From NCBI RefSeq assembly GCF_046844695.1, contig NZ_CP177354.1:2976001-3040000 (forward strand): a stretch of DNA of 64,000 nucleotides, given 5' to 3'. This DNA comes from Pokkaliibacter plantistimulans. Its GTDB lineage: Bacteria; Pseudomonadota; Gammaproteobacteria; Pseudomonadales; Balneatricaceae. The notes beneath the pieces are model-generated. The model was not told the DNA's origin and ran no database searches. It was given only the letters and a program-made list of their open reading frames with translations. Positions within the stretch are counted from its first letter, which is position 1; every line of letters begins with the position of its first letter. Shown here piece by piece: positions 17,285-25,719 of this stretch. A program made the translations under genes and the position numbers.

Positions 17285-17947
17285 TCAGCAGTTGAACAGG
17301 AAGTTACTGATCAGCTCCTTGCCGCCTTCGGTTGCGAAGGATTCAGGATGGAACTGAATACCGTGGATGGGCAGGGTTTTGTGCTGGACTCCCATTACTT
17401 CGAAGGCGCCACCTGTACGGATCACATTCAGCTGATCGAAGTCTTTCGCCGCCAGACTGCCCACGGCAGCGGTCACTGTCAGGCATTCCGGGAAGGTTTC
17501 TGCTTCTGCAATCAGTGAGTGGTAGCGCATGACCTCTAGCTGATCGGGAATATTCCTGAAAACGCTGGTGCCGTTGTGGGTGATGGCACTGGTTTTACCG
17601 TGCATCGGCAAGGGCGCTTTGACAATCCTGCCACCAAATACGTGAACGATACCTTGCATACCCAGACAAACGCCCAGCAGTGGGATCGTTTGGCCCAGCT
17701 CGCGAATGACATCAGCACATACACCAAAGTAGCTTTCATCGTCGGGTGAGCCGGGGCCGGGGGAAATGATGATGCGATCAGGGGCGGCTTTACGCAGATC
17801 GGCCAGCGTTACTTCATCATTCCGCTTGACCACAACCTCAAAGTCATCGACACGCTTCTGCTTCTTTGCTGAAACCAGAATCTCGCCGACGAACTGATAC
17901 AGGTTGTAGGTGAAGGAGTCGTAGTTATCGATGATATAGACTTTCAT
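17285..17947 (-). CDS. trpG: Anthranilate synthase glutamine amidotransferase component
   Basis: The class I glutamine amidotransferase subunit supplies ammonia to TrpE for anthranilate synthesis. The 220-residue product has YIIDNYDSFTYNL at the start, the oxyanion motif SPGPGSP, the nucleophile Cys in GVCLGMQ, and the His/Glu in GIQFHPES. Its start overlaps the trpE stop by 4 bp (ATGA), indicating translational coupling. It could also serve para-aminobenzoate synthesis as a shared subunit. An insert after QFVGEIL (SAKKQKRVDDFEV) makes it longer than many TrpG proteins. Confidence 0.92.
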   Translation of the reverse strand: MKVYIIDNYDSFTYNLYQFVGEILVSAKKQKRVDDFEVVVKRNDEVTLADLRKAAPDRIIISPGPGSPDDESYFGVCADVIRELGQTIPLLGVCLGMQGIVHVFGGRIVKAPLPMHGKTSAITHNGTSVFRNIPDQLEVMRYHSLIAEAETFPECLTVTAAVGSLAAKDFDQLNVIRTGGAFEVMGVQHKTLPIHGIQFHPESFATEGGKELISNFLFNC

Positions 17948-19356
17948 GCTGACGCCTCCTGACCTTCACTGCTGAACATATCCAGAACCTTTTTGGTGCC
18001 GGCAAACTTTCGCTGAATTTCTTCATACTCATCGGCAGGGTTGGAGTCGTAGACATTACCGCCACAGGTTTGCACGTAGGCTTCTGTGCCATTGGCAAAG
18101 ACCGTTCGTATGGGGATGGCAAAGGTGCAGTCACCATTGAAGGAGAAATGACCCAGTGCGCCGCCATAAGGACCGCGGCCATCGGTCTCCAGATCATCAA
18201 TGATCTTCATCGCTTCAATCTTGGGTGCGCCAGTGAGCGTGCCTGCCGGGAAGTTGCTGGCCAGCGCAGAAAACATGTCGTGGTCCTGGGCGATGATACC
18301 GACGATCTCACTGGAAATGTGCTGCACATGGCTGAATCGCTTGATGTCCATCAGGCTGCGCACTTTGACTGTGCCAAACTCGGCCACGCGGCCAATATCA
18401 TTGCGATGGAGATCGACGATCATATTGTGCTCAGCGATTTCTTTGGGATCGTTCAGCAGTTTACGCGCCAGCATGGTGTCTTCCTGCTCGTCCTTGCCGC
18501 GACGTGCCGTGCCTGCCAGAGGGAAGGTTTCCATCTCGCCCTGACGCAGGCGGAACAGTAACTCCGGGCTGGCGCCGATGACTTTCTGCTCACCGAACTT
18601 GACGTAATACATCTGCGGTGACGGGTTCACCTCACGCAATTTCTCGTAGAGATTGATGGTGTCGCCTTCGAGACGGAAACGTTTTTTGAAGCCCACCTCT
18701 GTCTGGAAAATCTTGCCATCAATAATGTCCTGCTTGACCTTCATTACCGCGGCAGCATGTTCCTCACGGCTCATGGTTTCACCGGTGGCGGTGATCTTCA
18801 GTGGGCCATTGCCCACATAGTCCTGCTCAATCAGATCAAGTACCAGCTGGTAGCGATTGTCGGTGTAGTAGAAATAGATCACCTCGCCGGTCATCTTGTC
18901 GAGAATCAGGCCATCCTTGTACAGACCAAATTTGAACGACTCGAACATGTCGCTGGTTTTCAGCTTCAATGTCGGCTCGAAGTAGTTCATGGCGTCATAG
19001 CTGATAAAACCTGTCAGGCCACCCGCGTATTTGCGCGAGATGATGTTCTGCGGAATAACATCGCGCAGCAGGTAATAAGGGTTGTCGCTGGCATACTCTG
19101 CCTTGCTGCCATCGCGCTCAGTGATGGTCAGGGCTTTATCACGGGCAGACAGCACCTTTTCAGGATCGAAGCCGATGATGGAGCAGCGGGAAATAAAGCT
19201 TTCCTCACCGAGCGACTCCAGCATAAAGCAGATATCGAACTGCTTTTCGATCTTCTTGAACAGGCCAAAGAAATCGATGTCGGTCGCAAGGGTGATGTAA
19301 TGCGGTTTGCGCGGCAGCTCAAGCATGGCTGGCTTGTTGGAATATTCCGATGACAT
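17944..19356 (-). CDS. trpE: Anthranilate synthase component I (chorismate-binding)
   Basis: A chorismate-utilising enzyme that forms anthranilate with TrpG. The 470-residue product contains the conserved C-terminal core: PLAGTARRGK, AEHNMIVDLHRNDIGRV, HVQHISSEIVG and FPAGTLTGAPKIEAM. Ala in PLAGT, instead of the Lys of PabB, supports anthranilate rather than aminodeoxychorismate synthesis. The segment usually written as DIFQVVLS reads KIFQTEVGFKKRF here, so this belongs to a divergent TrpE branch, not the common proteobacterial one. Next upstream, in the same direction, is trpR. No trpD or trpC is nearby. Confidence 0.88.
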   Translation of the reverse strand: MSSEYSNKPAMLELPRKPHYITLATDIDFFGLFKKIEKQFDICFMLESLGEESFISRCSIIGFDPEKVLSARDKALTITERDGSKAEYASDNPYYLLRDVIPQNIISRKYAGGLTGFISYDAMNYFEPTLKLKTSDMFESFKFGLYKDGLILDKMTGEVIYFYYTDNRYQLVLDLIEQDYVGNGPLKITATGETMSREEHAAAVMKVKQDIIDGKIFQTEVGFKKRFRLEGDTINLYEKLREVNPSPQMYYVKFGEQKVIGASPELLFRLRQGEMETFPLAGTARRGKDEQEDTMLARKLLNDPKEIAEHNMIVDLHRNDIGRVAEFGTVKVRSLMDIKRFSHVQHISSEIVGIIAQDHDMFSALASNFPAGTLTGAPKIEAMKIIDDLETDGRGPYGGALGHFSFNGDCTFAIPIRTVFANGTEAYVQTCGGNVYDSNPADEYEEIQRKFAGTKKVLDMFSSEGQEASA

Positions 19357-19387
19357 GGTGCAGGTATCTCACAGAAGCAGCATAAAG

Positions 19388-19406
19388 CCAGCCATGCAAT
19401 GGCTGG
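19388..19406 (-). other. Stem-loop in the trpE leader
   Basis: An 8-bp perfect stem (CCAGCCAT / ATGGCTGG) with a 3-nt loop lies 32 nt upstream of the trpE start, in the 157-bp trpR-trpE gap. There is no T-run, and no short peptide rich in Trp codons is convincing, so classical attenuation is not supported. Confidence 0.35.
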
Positions 19407-19513
19407 AGTGGGCGAAACGTCAGTGCGTTGAGCTTCGCCATCGCTGTGAGTTGGGGCGGCAGGGCATGATGTTTTCCTGTGCTGACTATCTAGATTGACG
19501 CACCTTGACTGCG

Positions 19514-19753
19514 TTACTCACCACGTAAAGCACGTGAGCCGCGAGTGACTGTGGCAATGCCGACACCCAGGGTCTCGGCGATCTGACGCTGGGGAATACC
19601 TTGCTCCAGCATCTTGAATATCTGCAGACGTTTACTGATTTCCGTCAGCTCAGAGGGGGTCAGCAAGCTGCGTAACGCCTTCTCCATACTGCTCTGATCA
19701 TTCATGGTCAGCAGATGATCAATTAATTCAATTAGATAGGTATCTGTATTCAT
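19514..19753 (-). CDS. trpR: Trp operon repressor
   Basis: A 79-residue all-helical TrpR-family protein, shorter at both ends than the 108-residue E. coli protein. The helix-turn-helix is clear: RLQIFKMLEQGIPQRQIAETLGVGIATVTRGSRAL, with the near-invariant GIATVTRGS. With L-tryptophan bound, such proteins repress trp genes and their own gene. It is upstream of trpE and trpG in the same direction, a self-contained regulatory unit. A 10-bp palindrome with the TrpR half-site sequence abuts the start codon. No ribosome-binding site is visible, so translation may be leaderless. Confidence 0.9.
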   Translation of the reverse strand: MNTDTYLIELIDHLLTMNDQSSMEKALRSLLTPSELTEISKRLQIFKMLEQGIPQRQIAETLGVGIATVTRGSRALRGE

Positions 19754-19763
19754 GTACTAGTAC
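19754..19763. promoter_or_regulatory. Candidate TrpR operator overlapping the trpR promoter
   Basis: GTACTAGTAC is a perfect palindrome containing the ACTAGT core of the E. coli trp operator. It lies immediately upstream of the trpR ATG and overlaps a possible -10 (TATCGT on the minus strand, 19767-19762), with TTGCCT 16 nt further up. This fits autorepression by Trp-TrpR. A second CTAG-centred palindrome (ATCTAGAT, 19488-19495) lies between trpR and trpE. Confidence 0.6.
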
Positions 19764-19853
19764 GATACAGGTATTTTTTCGGAAGGCAAGGACGAATTTG
19801 CTCTGTCGTCATCGGGATGGTGATGAATTGTTATGAGTGACTCGCGTTGGAAA

Positions 19854-19881
19854 TAAAAAAAGCACCGCCGAGGCGATGCTT
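19854..19881 (-). terminator. Intrinsic terminator of the aguBA operon
   Basis: On the minus strand a 10-bp stem (AAGCATCGCC / GGCGGTGCTT, one G-U pair) is followed by seven T residues, 34 nt past the aguA stop. Confidence 0.85.
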
Positions 19882-19914
19882 CTTGTACTTGCAGAGACCG
19901 GCGTCTCTGCGACA

Positions 19915-21021
19915 TCAGCCCCGGACTGGGGCGGGTTGCTGCTGGGTGAGGCAATGAATATTGCCGCCACCGAGCAACAATTCGCGACCCGGGATCATCA
20001 CTACCTTGTGGTCAGGGCAGATGCGTTCCAGTACTGCTCTGGCTTCTTCGTCTCTGGGGTCATCAAAGCAGGGGGCGATGATACCGCCATTGACGAACAG
20101 GAAGTTGACGTAGGATCCGGCCAGACGGCTTTCGGTCGTGCGTTCTTGCGAGCCTTCGACCAGATCAACGCTCGCTACCTCTTCCTCAGTTGCATAGAGC
20201 GGACCGGGGATCGGTATGGTATGGACGACAAAGGCACGTCCCTGGGCATCTTTCTCCTGCTGCAGCACGTCCAGTGCCGCGCGGCACAAGGCGTAATTGG
20301 GATCCTGCTCATTGTCAGTCCACGCCAGCAGCACTTCTGCAGGGCGAATGTAGCAGCAGAAGTTGTCAACGTGGCCGTTGGTTTCATCATTGAAGAGGCC
20401 CGTGGGCAACCAGATGACCTTGTCGATGTTCAGATGCTGCCTGAGTACGTCTTCAATTTCCGCCCGATCCAGATGTGGATTACGGTTGGTATTCAGCAGG
20501 CATTCCTCAGTGACGATCACTGTGCCTTCGCCGTCCACATGGATGGAGCCGCCTTCCAGTACAAAGCCTGGCAGGGCATAGCGCTGGCAGCGTTCGATTT
20601 CGAGAATCTTGCCCGCCACCTGCTGGTCACGCTTCCAGGGGAAATACAGGCCGCCATTGAGGCCGCCCCAGGCATTGAAGTCCCAGTCGACGCCGCGCAC
20701 TTCGCCTTCTTTGTTGATAACGAAAGTCGGGCCGGTATCGCGCACCCAGGCATCATCATTGGAGATTTCCACCACACGAATGTTGGGGTGATCAAGACGT
20801 GCACGGGCGTTTTCATACTGCGCAGCCGAGACGCCGACAGTAACAGGCTCGAACTCAGCGATCGCTTTGGCAAGAGTGGCATGCGCCAGTTGTACCGGCT
20901 TGGCACCTTCGCGCCAGTTGTCAGTACGCTCTGGCCAGATCAGCCATGTCTGGCTGTGGGGAGCCCACTCAGCTGGCATGTGGAAGCCGTCCTGGCGGGG
21001 AGTGCTGGTCAAAATGCTCAT
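19915..21021 (-). CDS. aguA: Agmatine deiminase
   Basis: AguA hydrolyses agmatine to N-carbamoylputrescine and ammonia. The 368-residue peptidylarginine-deiminase-fold protein has HMPAEWAPHSQTWLIWPER at the N-terminus, the NDDAWVRDTGPTF motif, the LEGGSIHVDGEGT motif, and the catalytic Cys in LGGGNIHCLTQQQ near the C-terminus. The ATG at 21021 directly follows the aguB stop with one base between, so the two are cotranslated. Upstream in-frame ATGs lie inside aguB and are rejected. A strong terminator follows. Confidence 0.96.
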   Translation of the reverse strand: MSILTSTPRQDGFHMPAEWAPHSQTWLIWPERTDNWREGAKPVQLAHATLAKAIAEFEPVTVGVSAAQYENARARLDHPNIRVVEISNDDAWVRDTGPTFVINKEGEVRGVDWDFNAWGGLNGGLYFPWKRDQQVAGKILEIERCQRYALPGFVLEGGSIHVDGEGTVIVTEECLLNTNRNPHLDRAEIEDVLRQHLNIDKVIWLPTGLFNDETNGHVDNFCCYIRPAEVLLAWTDNEQDPNYALCRAALDVLQQEKDAQGRAFVVHTIPIPGPLYATEEEVASVDLVEGSQERTTESRLAGSYVNFLFVNGGIIAPCFDDPRDEEARAVLERICPDHKVVMIPGRELLLGGGNIHCLTQQQPAPVRG

Positions 21022-21022
21022 A

Positions 21023-21895
21023 TCAGGCTTTTCCATCCAGAGTGGTGACAGGCGTGTATAGGTTGTAGCGGCGGTCGCGGAACACACCCCAGGCGCTGCG
21101 GATTTTTTCCAGTTCATCGAGGTCAAAGCTGTGCACCAGAATGCCTTCTTCGGTTTCATTCAGCTCGGCCACTTTTTCACCAAACTGGTTGGCAATAAAA
21201 GATGAGCCGTAGAAGGTGATGTCGTAGCCATCCTGCTCTTCGTTGCCGATACGGTTAGAGGCAATCAGCGGCATGACGTTGGCACCCGCGTGACCCTGCT
21301 GCACACGCTGCCAGTGGTCACGTGAGTTGATGGTCTTGTCATGTGGCTCGCTGCCAATGGCGGTGGGGTAGAACAGCAGTTCTGCCCCCATCAATGCCAT
21401 GCTGCGCGCGCACTCGGGGAACCACTGGTCCCAGCAGATGCCTACACCAATTTTGGCATAACGGGTTTGCCAGACTTTGAAGCCGGTGTCGCCCGGGTTG
21501 AAGTAATACTTCTCGTGGTAGCCGGGGCCATCAGGAATATGGCTCTTGCGGTAAATGCCGAGCATGCTGCCATCGGCATCGATGATGGCGACAGTGTTGA
21601 AGCGGGCACGACCAGCCAGTTCAAAGAAGCTGATGGGCAGTACCACTTCCAGTTCTTTAGCCAGTTTCTGGAAATGCTGGATGGCAGGGTTGTCTTCCAG
21701 AGTAGTGGCCAGCAGCAGGTAATCTGCGTTGGGCTTCTGGCAGAAATAGGGCGTTTCAAACAGCTCCTGAATCAGGATGATCTGCGCACCACTGGCGGCA
21801 GCTTCACGAACCAGTTTCTCAGCATTGGCGATGTTGGCTTCTTTATCCCAGGAGCAGGCCATCTGGGTAGCTGCGACGGTAACGTTACGACTCAT
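21023..21895 (-). CDS. aguB: N-carbamoylputrescine amidohydrolase
   Basis: AguB hydrolyses N-carbamoylputrescine to putrescine, CO2 and ammonia. It is a nitrilase-superfamily enzyme with the Glu-Lys-Cys triad in IQELFETPYF, YRKSHIPDGPGY and GICWDQWFPE. The length of 290 residues is typical. The ATG at 21895 is chosen over 21982 because GAGGT precedes it and the family starts here (SRNVTVAATQMAC). With aguA it converts agmatine to putrescine, for polyamine supply or for use of agmatine as carbon and nitrogen source. Confidence 0.96.
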   Translation of the reverse strand: MSRNVTVAATQMACSWDKEANIANAEKLVREAAASGAQIILIQELFETPYFCQKPNADYLLLATTLEDNPAIQHFQKLAKELEVVLPISFFELAGRARFNTVAIIDADGSMLGIYRKSHIPDGPGYHEKYYFNPGDTGFKVWQTRYAKIGVGICWDQWFPECARSMALMGAELLFYPTAIGSEPHDKTINSRDHWQRVQQGHAGANVMPLIASNRIGNEEQDGYDITFYGSSFIANQFGEKVAELNETEEGILVHSFDLDELEKIRSAWGVFRDRRYNLYTPVTTLDGKA

Positions 21896-22120
21896 GGCAA
21901 ACCTCATATCTGTGGTTCGTGAAGGCTGTCTGCCGATGCTGTATCGAGACAAGCATCTGGCGCGAGTAACTGATGCATACAAGCGCCTTGCTCATAGGGT
22001 CAGGTGCTGTAGCGCGCAACCCGTTGATAAAGGCGATATGCTGTTGGGGTGTTTTATAGTCGATATTTATCCGTATTAAAAGTGAAATTTAAAATAATCA
22101 CTGATAAGAAGTGGAAAAAT

Positions 22121-22136
22121 ATCGATAAGTATCGAT
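22121..22136. promoter_or_regulatory. Palindrome between the tetR-type gene and aguB
   Basis: ATCGATA-AG-TATCGAT is a perfect 7+7 inverted repeat that overlaps the stop codon of the TetR-type gene, about 225 bp upstream of aguB, in an AT-rich stretch. It is a candidate operator for the adjacent regulator. Confidence 0.4.
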
Positions 22137-22777
22137 TATTGAGCGTTGCCCGATTGACGCTGTAACAAGGGCGGCAAGTACAAACCAAGATAGGCCTGAT
22201 AGGCCCGTAGCCCTTCGGCTGCCATAGTCGGCGTGATCTCTCCGTGACGCTGGATGGACAGGGTGTAGATACGGTCTGCCAGCTGCATGGCCAGATCAAA
22301 AATGTCGATATCTGCAGGTAGGGGTGGCAGCTTGAAGTAGTGGTTAAACAAGGCGGCTACGGCATGGCTCAGTTCCACGTCATGTTGACGATCTCGTAAC
22401 ATCACCTCGCTCATACCGTGGCTGGACAGAATCAGCTGCCGCGCGGCTTCATCATGCTGATAGACCGACAGAACCTGCTTTTCGATATGAGCTGCCAGAT
22501 CATGCCAGCTGTGGATCAGCCCGGTTGCGGGGGGAGAGTCCAGTGCTGTAAGAAATGCCTGATGAACCGAAGAAATCAGTGCCTCCAGAACCGCACTGAT
22601 ACTGGGGAAGAAGTGGTACACCGAAGACGGAGGAATATCGGCTTTTGCCGCAATAGCATAGATCGACAGATTGGCCAGCCCTTCACTGCTGAGCAGCTCG
22701 CGAGCGGCCTCGAGAATAGTGTCGATACGGGCCTGACTGCTGGCACGAGGGCGGCGTGTGGAAGAGCGGGTGGCCAT
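22136..22777 (-). CDS. TetR-family regulator, probably of the aguBA operon
   Basis: A 213-residue TetR protein. The N-terminal helix-turn-helix spans about residues 20-65 (ILEAARELLSSEGLANLSIYAIAAKADIPPSSVYHFF in outline). The C-terminal domain is helical and variable, as expected for ligand binding. It lies immediately upstream of aguB and aguA in the same direction. This matches the aguR-aguB-aguA order I recall from Pseudomonas aeruginosa, where the TetR-type AguR responds to agmatine derivatives. The ATG at 22777 is used; the preceding codons look non-coding. Its target is inferred from position only. Confidence 0.8.
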   Translation of the reverse strand: MATRSSTRRPRASSQARIDTILEAARELLSSEGLANLSIYAIAAKADIPPSSVYHFFPSISAVLEALISSVHQAFLTALDSPPATGLIHSWHDLAAHIEKQVLSVYQHDEAARQLILSSHGMSEVMLRDRQHDVELSHAVAALFNHYFKLPPLPADIDIFDLAMQLADRIYTLSIQRHGEITPTMAAEGLRAYQAYLGLYLPPLLQRQSGNAQ

Positions 22778-23001
22778 CGTAACTGCTCTCTGACAGATGA
22801 ATATCGGCTTTGCTGTGGTCGGCAGTATAGCCGGTGAGACCAGCAGCACAAGTAACGTACCTTTCTTCATCACTTGGCCACGCGGCCGCGTTGTTTTGCG
22901 TAACGTCCAACATTACAAGAGCTGGGTAATGTGATGTATGACTTTTCCCGTTATCGCTGTGTGTTCCAAGCCGGTCTGCCATTGTTATCAAGGATTACCC
23001 T

Positions 23002-23988
23002 ATGTCTGTCTTATCAACTGCCAATGCTCCCCGTTTACTCTGTGCTGCCCCCTTGACCGCTGCCGTGGCTGAGCGTGCCGTGACCGAGTTTGATGCTCTG
23101 CTAAGCCAGGAAAAGCAGCTGACACCGGCAGAAATGCTTGCAGTGGTAAAGGCTAATCCCTCGATTCAGGCCATTCTTGTTTCCTCCCGTATTCCTGTCA
23201 AAGCCGAGACGCTGATGGCACTGGCGCCGCAGATCAAAATCATTGCCACCAGCAGTGTTGGCTATGAGCACTTGGATGTAGCTGCGGCAACGTCACTGGG
23301 TGTTGTCACCACTAACACACCCGATGTGCTGACCAATGCCACGGCCGATATGGCGATGTTGCTTTTGCTGGGTGCTGCACGGCGAATGCGAGAGTACCTG
23401 CAGGTCATGGATAACGGCTGGCGCCGGCGTTTTGGCCTGGGTGACTTGCTCGGCACCGAGGTCAGTGGCAAGACGCTGGGTATCTGGGGGATGGGCCGCA
23501 TCGGTCAGGCAGTGGCACGTCGTGCCCGTGGTTTCGATATGAAGGTGCTCTATTGCAACCGCTCGCGCCTGAGCCCGGAGCTGGAGCACGGCGCTACCTA
23601 TTTCAGTGACCTTGAAGCGATGCTGCCGCACTGTGACTTCCTCTCGTTACACGCACCCTCCAGCCCCGAGACCACTGGTGCCATCAATGCTGACCGGCTC
23701 AAGCAATTGCCGCAGGGGGCAATTCTGGTCAATACCGCACGAGGTCAGCTGGTGAATGAGGACGACCTGCTGGCGGCACTCAAGTCCGGCCATATCGCTG
23801 CTGCAGGCCTGGATGTCTTTGCTGCCGAGCCTGAATATGATCTGCGTTTTCGCGCGTTACCCAACGTCTTCATGGCGCCGCATATGGGCTCTGCGACAAT
23901 AGAAACGCGCGATGCCATGGGCCTGCGTGCGCTGGAAAATATTGCTGCCGTATTGAGTGGCCGCAGTGCCCGCGATGCCCTTAACTGA
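23002..23988 (+). CDS. D-2-hydroxyacid dehydrogenase (NAD(P)-dependent)
   Basis: A 328-residue D-isomer-specific 2-hydroxyacid dehydrogenase, similar to glyoxylate/hydroxypyruvate reductases. It has the dinucleotide motif GIWGMGRIGQA, the catalytic Arg in NTARGQLVNEDDL, the Glu in AAEPEYD and the His in MAPHMGSAT. It probably reduces glyoxylate, hydroxypyruvate or another 2-keto acid; the substrate cannot be fixed from sequence. It is monocistronic, divergent from the TetR-type gene, and ends at a clear terminator. Confidence 0.88.
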   Translation: MSVLSTANAPRLLCAAPLTAAVAERAVTEFDALLSQEKQLTPAEMLAVVKANPSIQAILVSSRIPVKAETLMALAPQIKIIATSSVGYEHLDVAAATSLGVVTTNTPDVLTNATADMAMLLLLGAARRMREYLQVMDNGWRRRFGLGDLLGTEVSGKTLGIWGMGRIGQAVARRARGFDMKVLYCNRSRLSPELEHGATYFSDLEAMLPHCDFLSLHAPSSPETTGAINADRLKQLPQGAILVNTARGQLVNEDDLLAALKSGHIAAAGLDVFAAEPEYDLRFRALPNVFMAPHMGSATIETRDAMGLRALENIAAVLSGRSARDALN

Positions 23989-24009
23989 CCTGATTTTGCT
24001 CCCTCGATA

Positions 24010-24038
24010 AACAGGGCTTATACTTCGGCCCTGTTTTT
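24010..24038 (+). terminator. Intrinsic terminator
   Basis: AACAGGGC / GCCCTGTT stem with a 10-nt loop and a T-run, 22 nt after the dehydrogenase stop. Confidence 0.85.
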
Positions 24039-24098
24039 GTAGTCGTACAGTCATACTGACGGCGATACCGATTAGAGATGCTAAGCAGGTAATCAGCG

Positions 24099-24800
24099 AT
24101 GGGTGCACAGTGGAAAGCCAAAGGCAAAGCCGAGGCTGCTAACGCCAGGGGCAAAATCTTTACCAAGCTGTCACGTGAAATCACCGTGTCAGCCCGTGCG
24201 GGTGCTGATCCCGATACCAATGCTGCCTTGCGTATGGCAGTGGAGCAGGCGCGTAAAGCGTCCATGCCTAAAGATACTATCGAGCGTGCCATCAAGAAGG
24301 GCGCGGGTCTGTTGAATGAAACTGTCAACTATGAGCTGGTGACCTACGAAGGCTACGCGCCGCATCAGGTTCCCGTCATCGTTGAGTGTCTGACCGATAA
24401 CAAAAACCGTACTGCTTCCGGCATGCGTGTTGCCTTCCGTAATGGTCAGCTGGGCAGCTCAGGTTCTGTCGCCTGGACGTTTGACTATCTGGGGCTGATC
24501 GAAGCCACTGCCGAGAAGGCCGATGCCAATGCAGAAGAAGCTGCTATCGAAGCCGGTGCTCAGGATCTGGAAGAAGGCGAGAACGGCGAAGTACTGTTCA
24601 TGACCGACCCTTCTGATCTGATGGCCGTAGCGGCAGCGCTGCCAGAGTTTGGCTACAGCGTGCAGAGCGCCAAACTGGGTTATGTGCCCAAGAATCCTGT
24701 TTCACTGGAAGGTGACGCGCTGGCTGAAGTTGAAGCGTTCCTGGAAAAGGTGGAAGCAGACGACGACGTGCAGAATATCTATGTAGGTCTGGCAGGCTAA
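24099..24800 (+). CDS. YebC/PmpR-family protein
   Basis: A 233-residue member of the YebC/TACO1 family, annotated historically as a transcription regulator and more recently linked to translation of difficult stretches. It has the family start GAQWKAKGKAEAANARGKIFTKLSREI in outline, the AKKGAG-like segment and LTDNKNRTASGMRVAF. It is not next to ruvC, the common neighbour of yebC. It may therefore be the second paralogue (YeeN-like) found in many gammaproteobacteria. It is monocistronic, with its own terminator. Confidence 0.88.
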   Translation: MGAQWKAKGKAEAANARGKIFTKLSREITVSARAGADPDTNAALRMAVEQARKASMPKDTIERAIKKGAGLLNETVNYELVTYEGYAPHQVPVIVECLTDNKNRTASGMRVAFRNGQLGSSGSVAWTFDYLGLIEATAEKADANAEEAAIEAGAQDLEEGENGEVLFMTDPSDLMAVAAALPEFGYSVQSAKLGYVPKNPVSLEGDALAEVEAFLEKVEADDDVQNIYVGLAG

Positions 24801-24836
24801 GTCTCACGAAGCTGACATGGCTCTGCATACGACAAC

Positions 24837-24862
24837 AAAACCGGCTCAGGCCGGTTTTATTT
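24837..24862 (+). terminator. Intrinsic terminator after the YebC-type gene
   Basis: AAAACCGGC / GCCGGTTTT stem, 4-nt loop and T-rich tail. Confidence 0.9.
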
Positions 24863-24978
24863 TGTCTGTCTTCAGGTGTTTTTGGCACCGTGCCCCCTTC
24901 TTTACGCTATTCCTTGCTTTTCAATTCGGCTGACGACGGCTGGACAGGTGACTGTTGAGCGAGTAGTCTGCTATTTTA

Positions 24979-24995
24979 ATAAACGATCAGTCTAT
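24979..24995. promoter_or_regulatory. Candidate AcuR-type operator upstream of the tetR-type gene
   Basis: ATAAACGATCAGTCTAT matches the perfect palindrome upstream of the acuI-like gene except for one base. It overlaps a possible -10 (TATAAA, 24993-24998) and lies 19 bp upstream of the GTG start. This suggests autoregulation. Confidence 0.65.
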
Positions 24996-25013
24996 AAATA
25001 GGTGGATGTACTC

Positions 25014-25682
25014 GTGACAGAATCCCATAATGCGCCTCGCCGCCGCGGGCGTCCGCCGAAGCAGCCCGATGGCCAGCTGGAGACACGTCTGGCGCTGATT
25101 CGCCGGGGCATGGAAGTGCTGACCGAGCGAGGGTTCACTGCCACCGGTCTGGAAGGGTTCTTAAAGCAGGTCGGGGTGCCCAAAGGATCGTTCTATCACT
25201 ATTTCGACAGCAAGGAGGCTTTCGGTCGTGCGGTGATGGACAGTTACGCCCGCTATTTTGAACGTAAATTGGACCGCCATCTGCTCAATACACAGCTATC
25301 ACCGTTGCAGCGTCTTGATGAGTTCGTCGCGGATGCCAGCGCCGGAATGGCACGTCATGGATTCCGCCGTGGTTGTCTGGTGGGCAACATGGGGCAGGAA
25401 GTCGCGGTATTGCCGGATGATTTTCGCCAGCAGCTGGATGCGATCCTGCATAGCTGGCAGCAACGCTTGACCGTTTGCCTGCAGGCTGCTCAGGCGCAGG
25501 GGGAGTTGTCAGCTGCACTGGATGCTGAGGAGCTGGCTCAGTTTTTCTGGATCGGCTGGGAAGGGGCGGTACTGCGTGCTCGTTTGCAGTGCAGTGCGGC
25601 ACCTCTGGACGTGTTTTACAGCGGTTTTCTCAGGATGATAAGCGCGAACTGTAGTGGCTCAATGATTTCGGACACTCAGTAA
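25014..25682 (+). CDS. acuR: TetR-family regulator, AcuR-like (C-terminus altered by IS insertion)
   Basis: The N-terminal helix-turn-helix (TGLEGFLKQVGVPKGSFYHYF) and the ligand domain, with MARHGFRRGCLVGNMGQE and FWIGWEGAVLRARL, closely resemble AcuR of Rhodobacter, which represses acuI and related acrylate/DMSP genes. The GTG at 25014 is chosen because AGGTGG lies eight bases upstream; GTG 25002 is the alternative. An IS3-family element enters at the AAC codon 25647-25649. The original end, Asn-Arg-Ser-stop, can be read across the junction to 26903-26905. The insertion therefore replaces two residues by ten IS-encoded ones, and the regulator probably still works. Confidence 0.8.
   Translation: MTESHNAPRRRGRPPKQPDGQLETRLALIRRGMEVLTERGFTATGLEGFLKQVGVPKGSFYHYFDSKEAFGRAVMDSYARYFERKLDRHLLNTQLSPLQRLDEFVADASAGMARHGFRRGCLVGNMGQEVAVLPDDFRQQLDAILHSWQQRLTVCLQAAQAQGELSAALDAEELAQFFWIGWEGAVLRARLQCSAAPLDVFYSGFLRMISANCSGSMISDTQ
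25650..25673 (+). repeat. IS3 element left inverted repeat
   Basis: This 24-nt left terminus begins TGTAGTGG and contains ATTTCGGAC. It matches the reverse complement of the right end with a few mismatches. Confidence 0.85.
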
Positions 25683-25719
25683 AGCGTTATTCTAACGCGC
25701 TCAGTGAGGTGTCTTATTT

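Noticed and set aside
19357..19513. Trp attenuator with leader peptide
   Set aside because: Short frames in the trpE leader contain at most one Trp codon and the single hairpin lacks a T-run.
19837..21048. Plus-strand open frame of 403 codons opposite aguA
   Set aside because: Antisense to a well-supported agmatine deiminase gene; no start site or domain.
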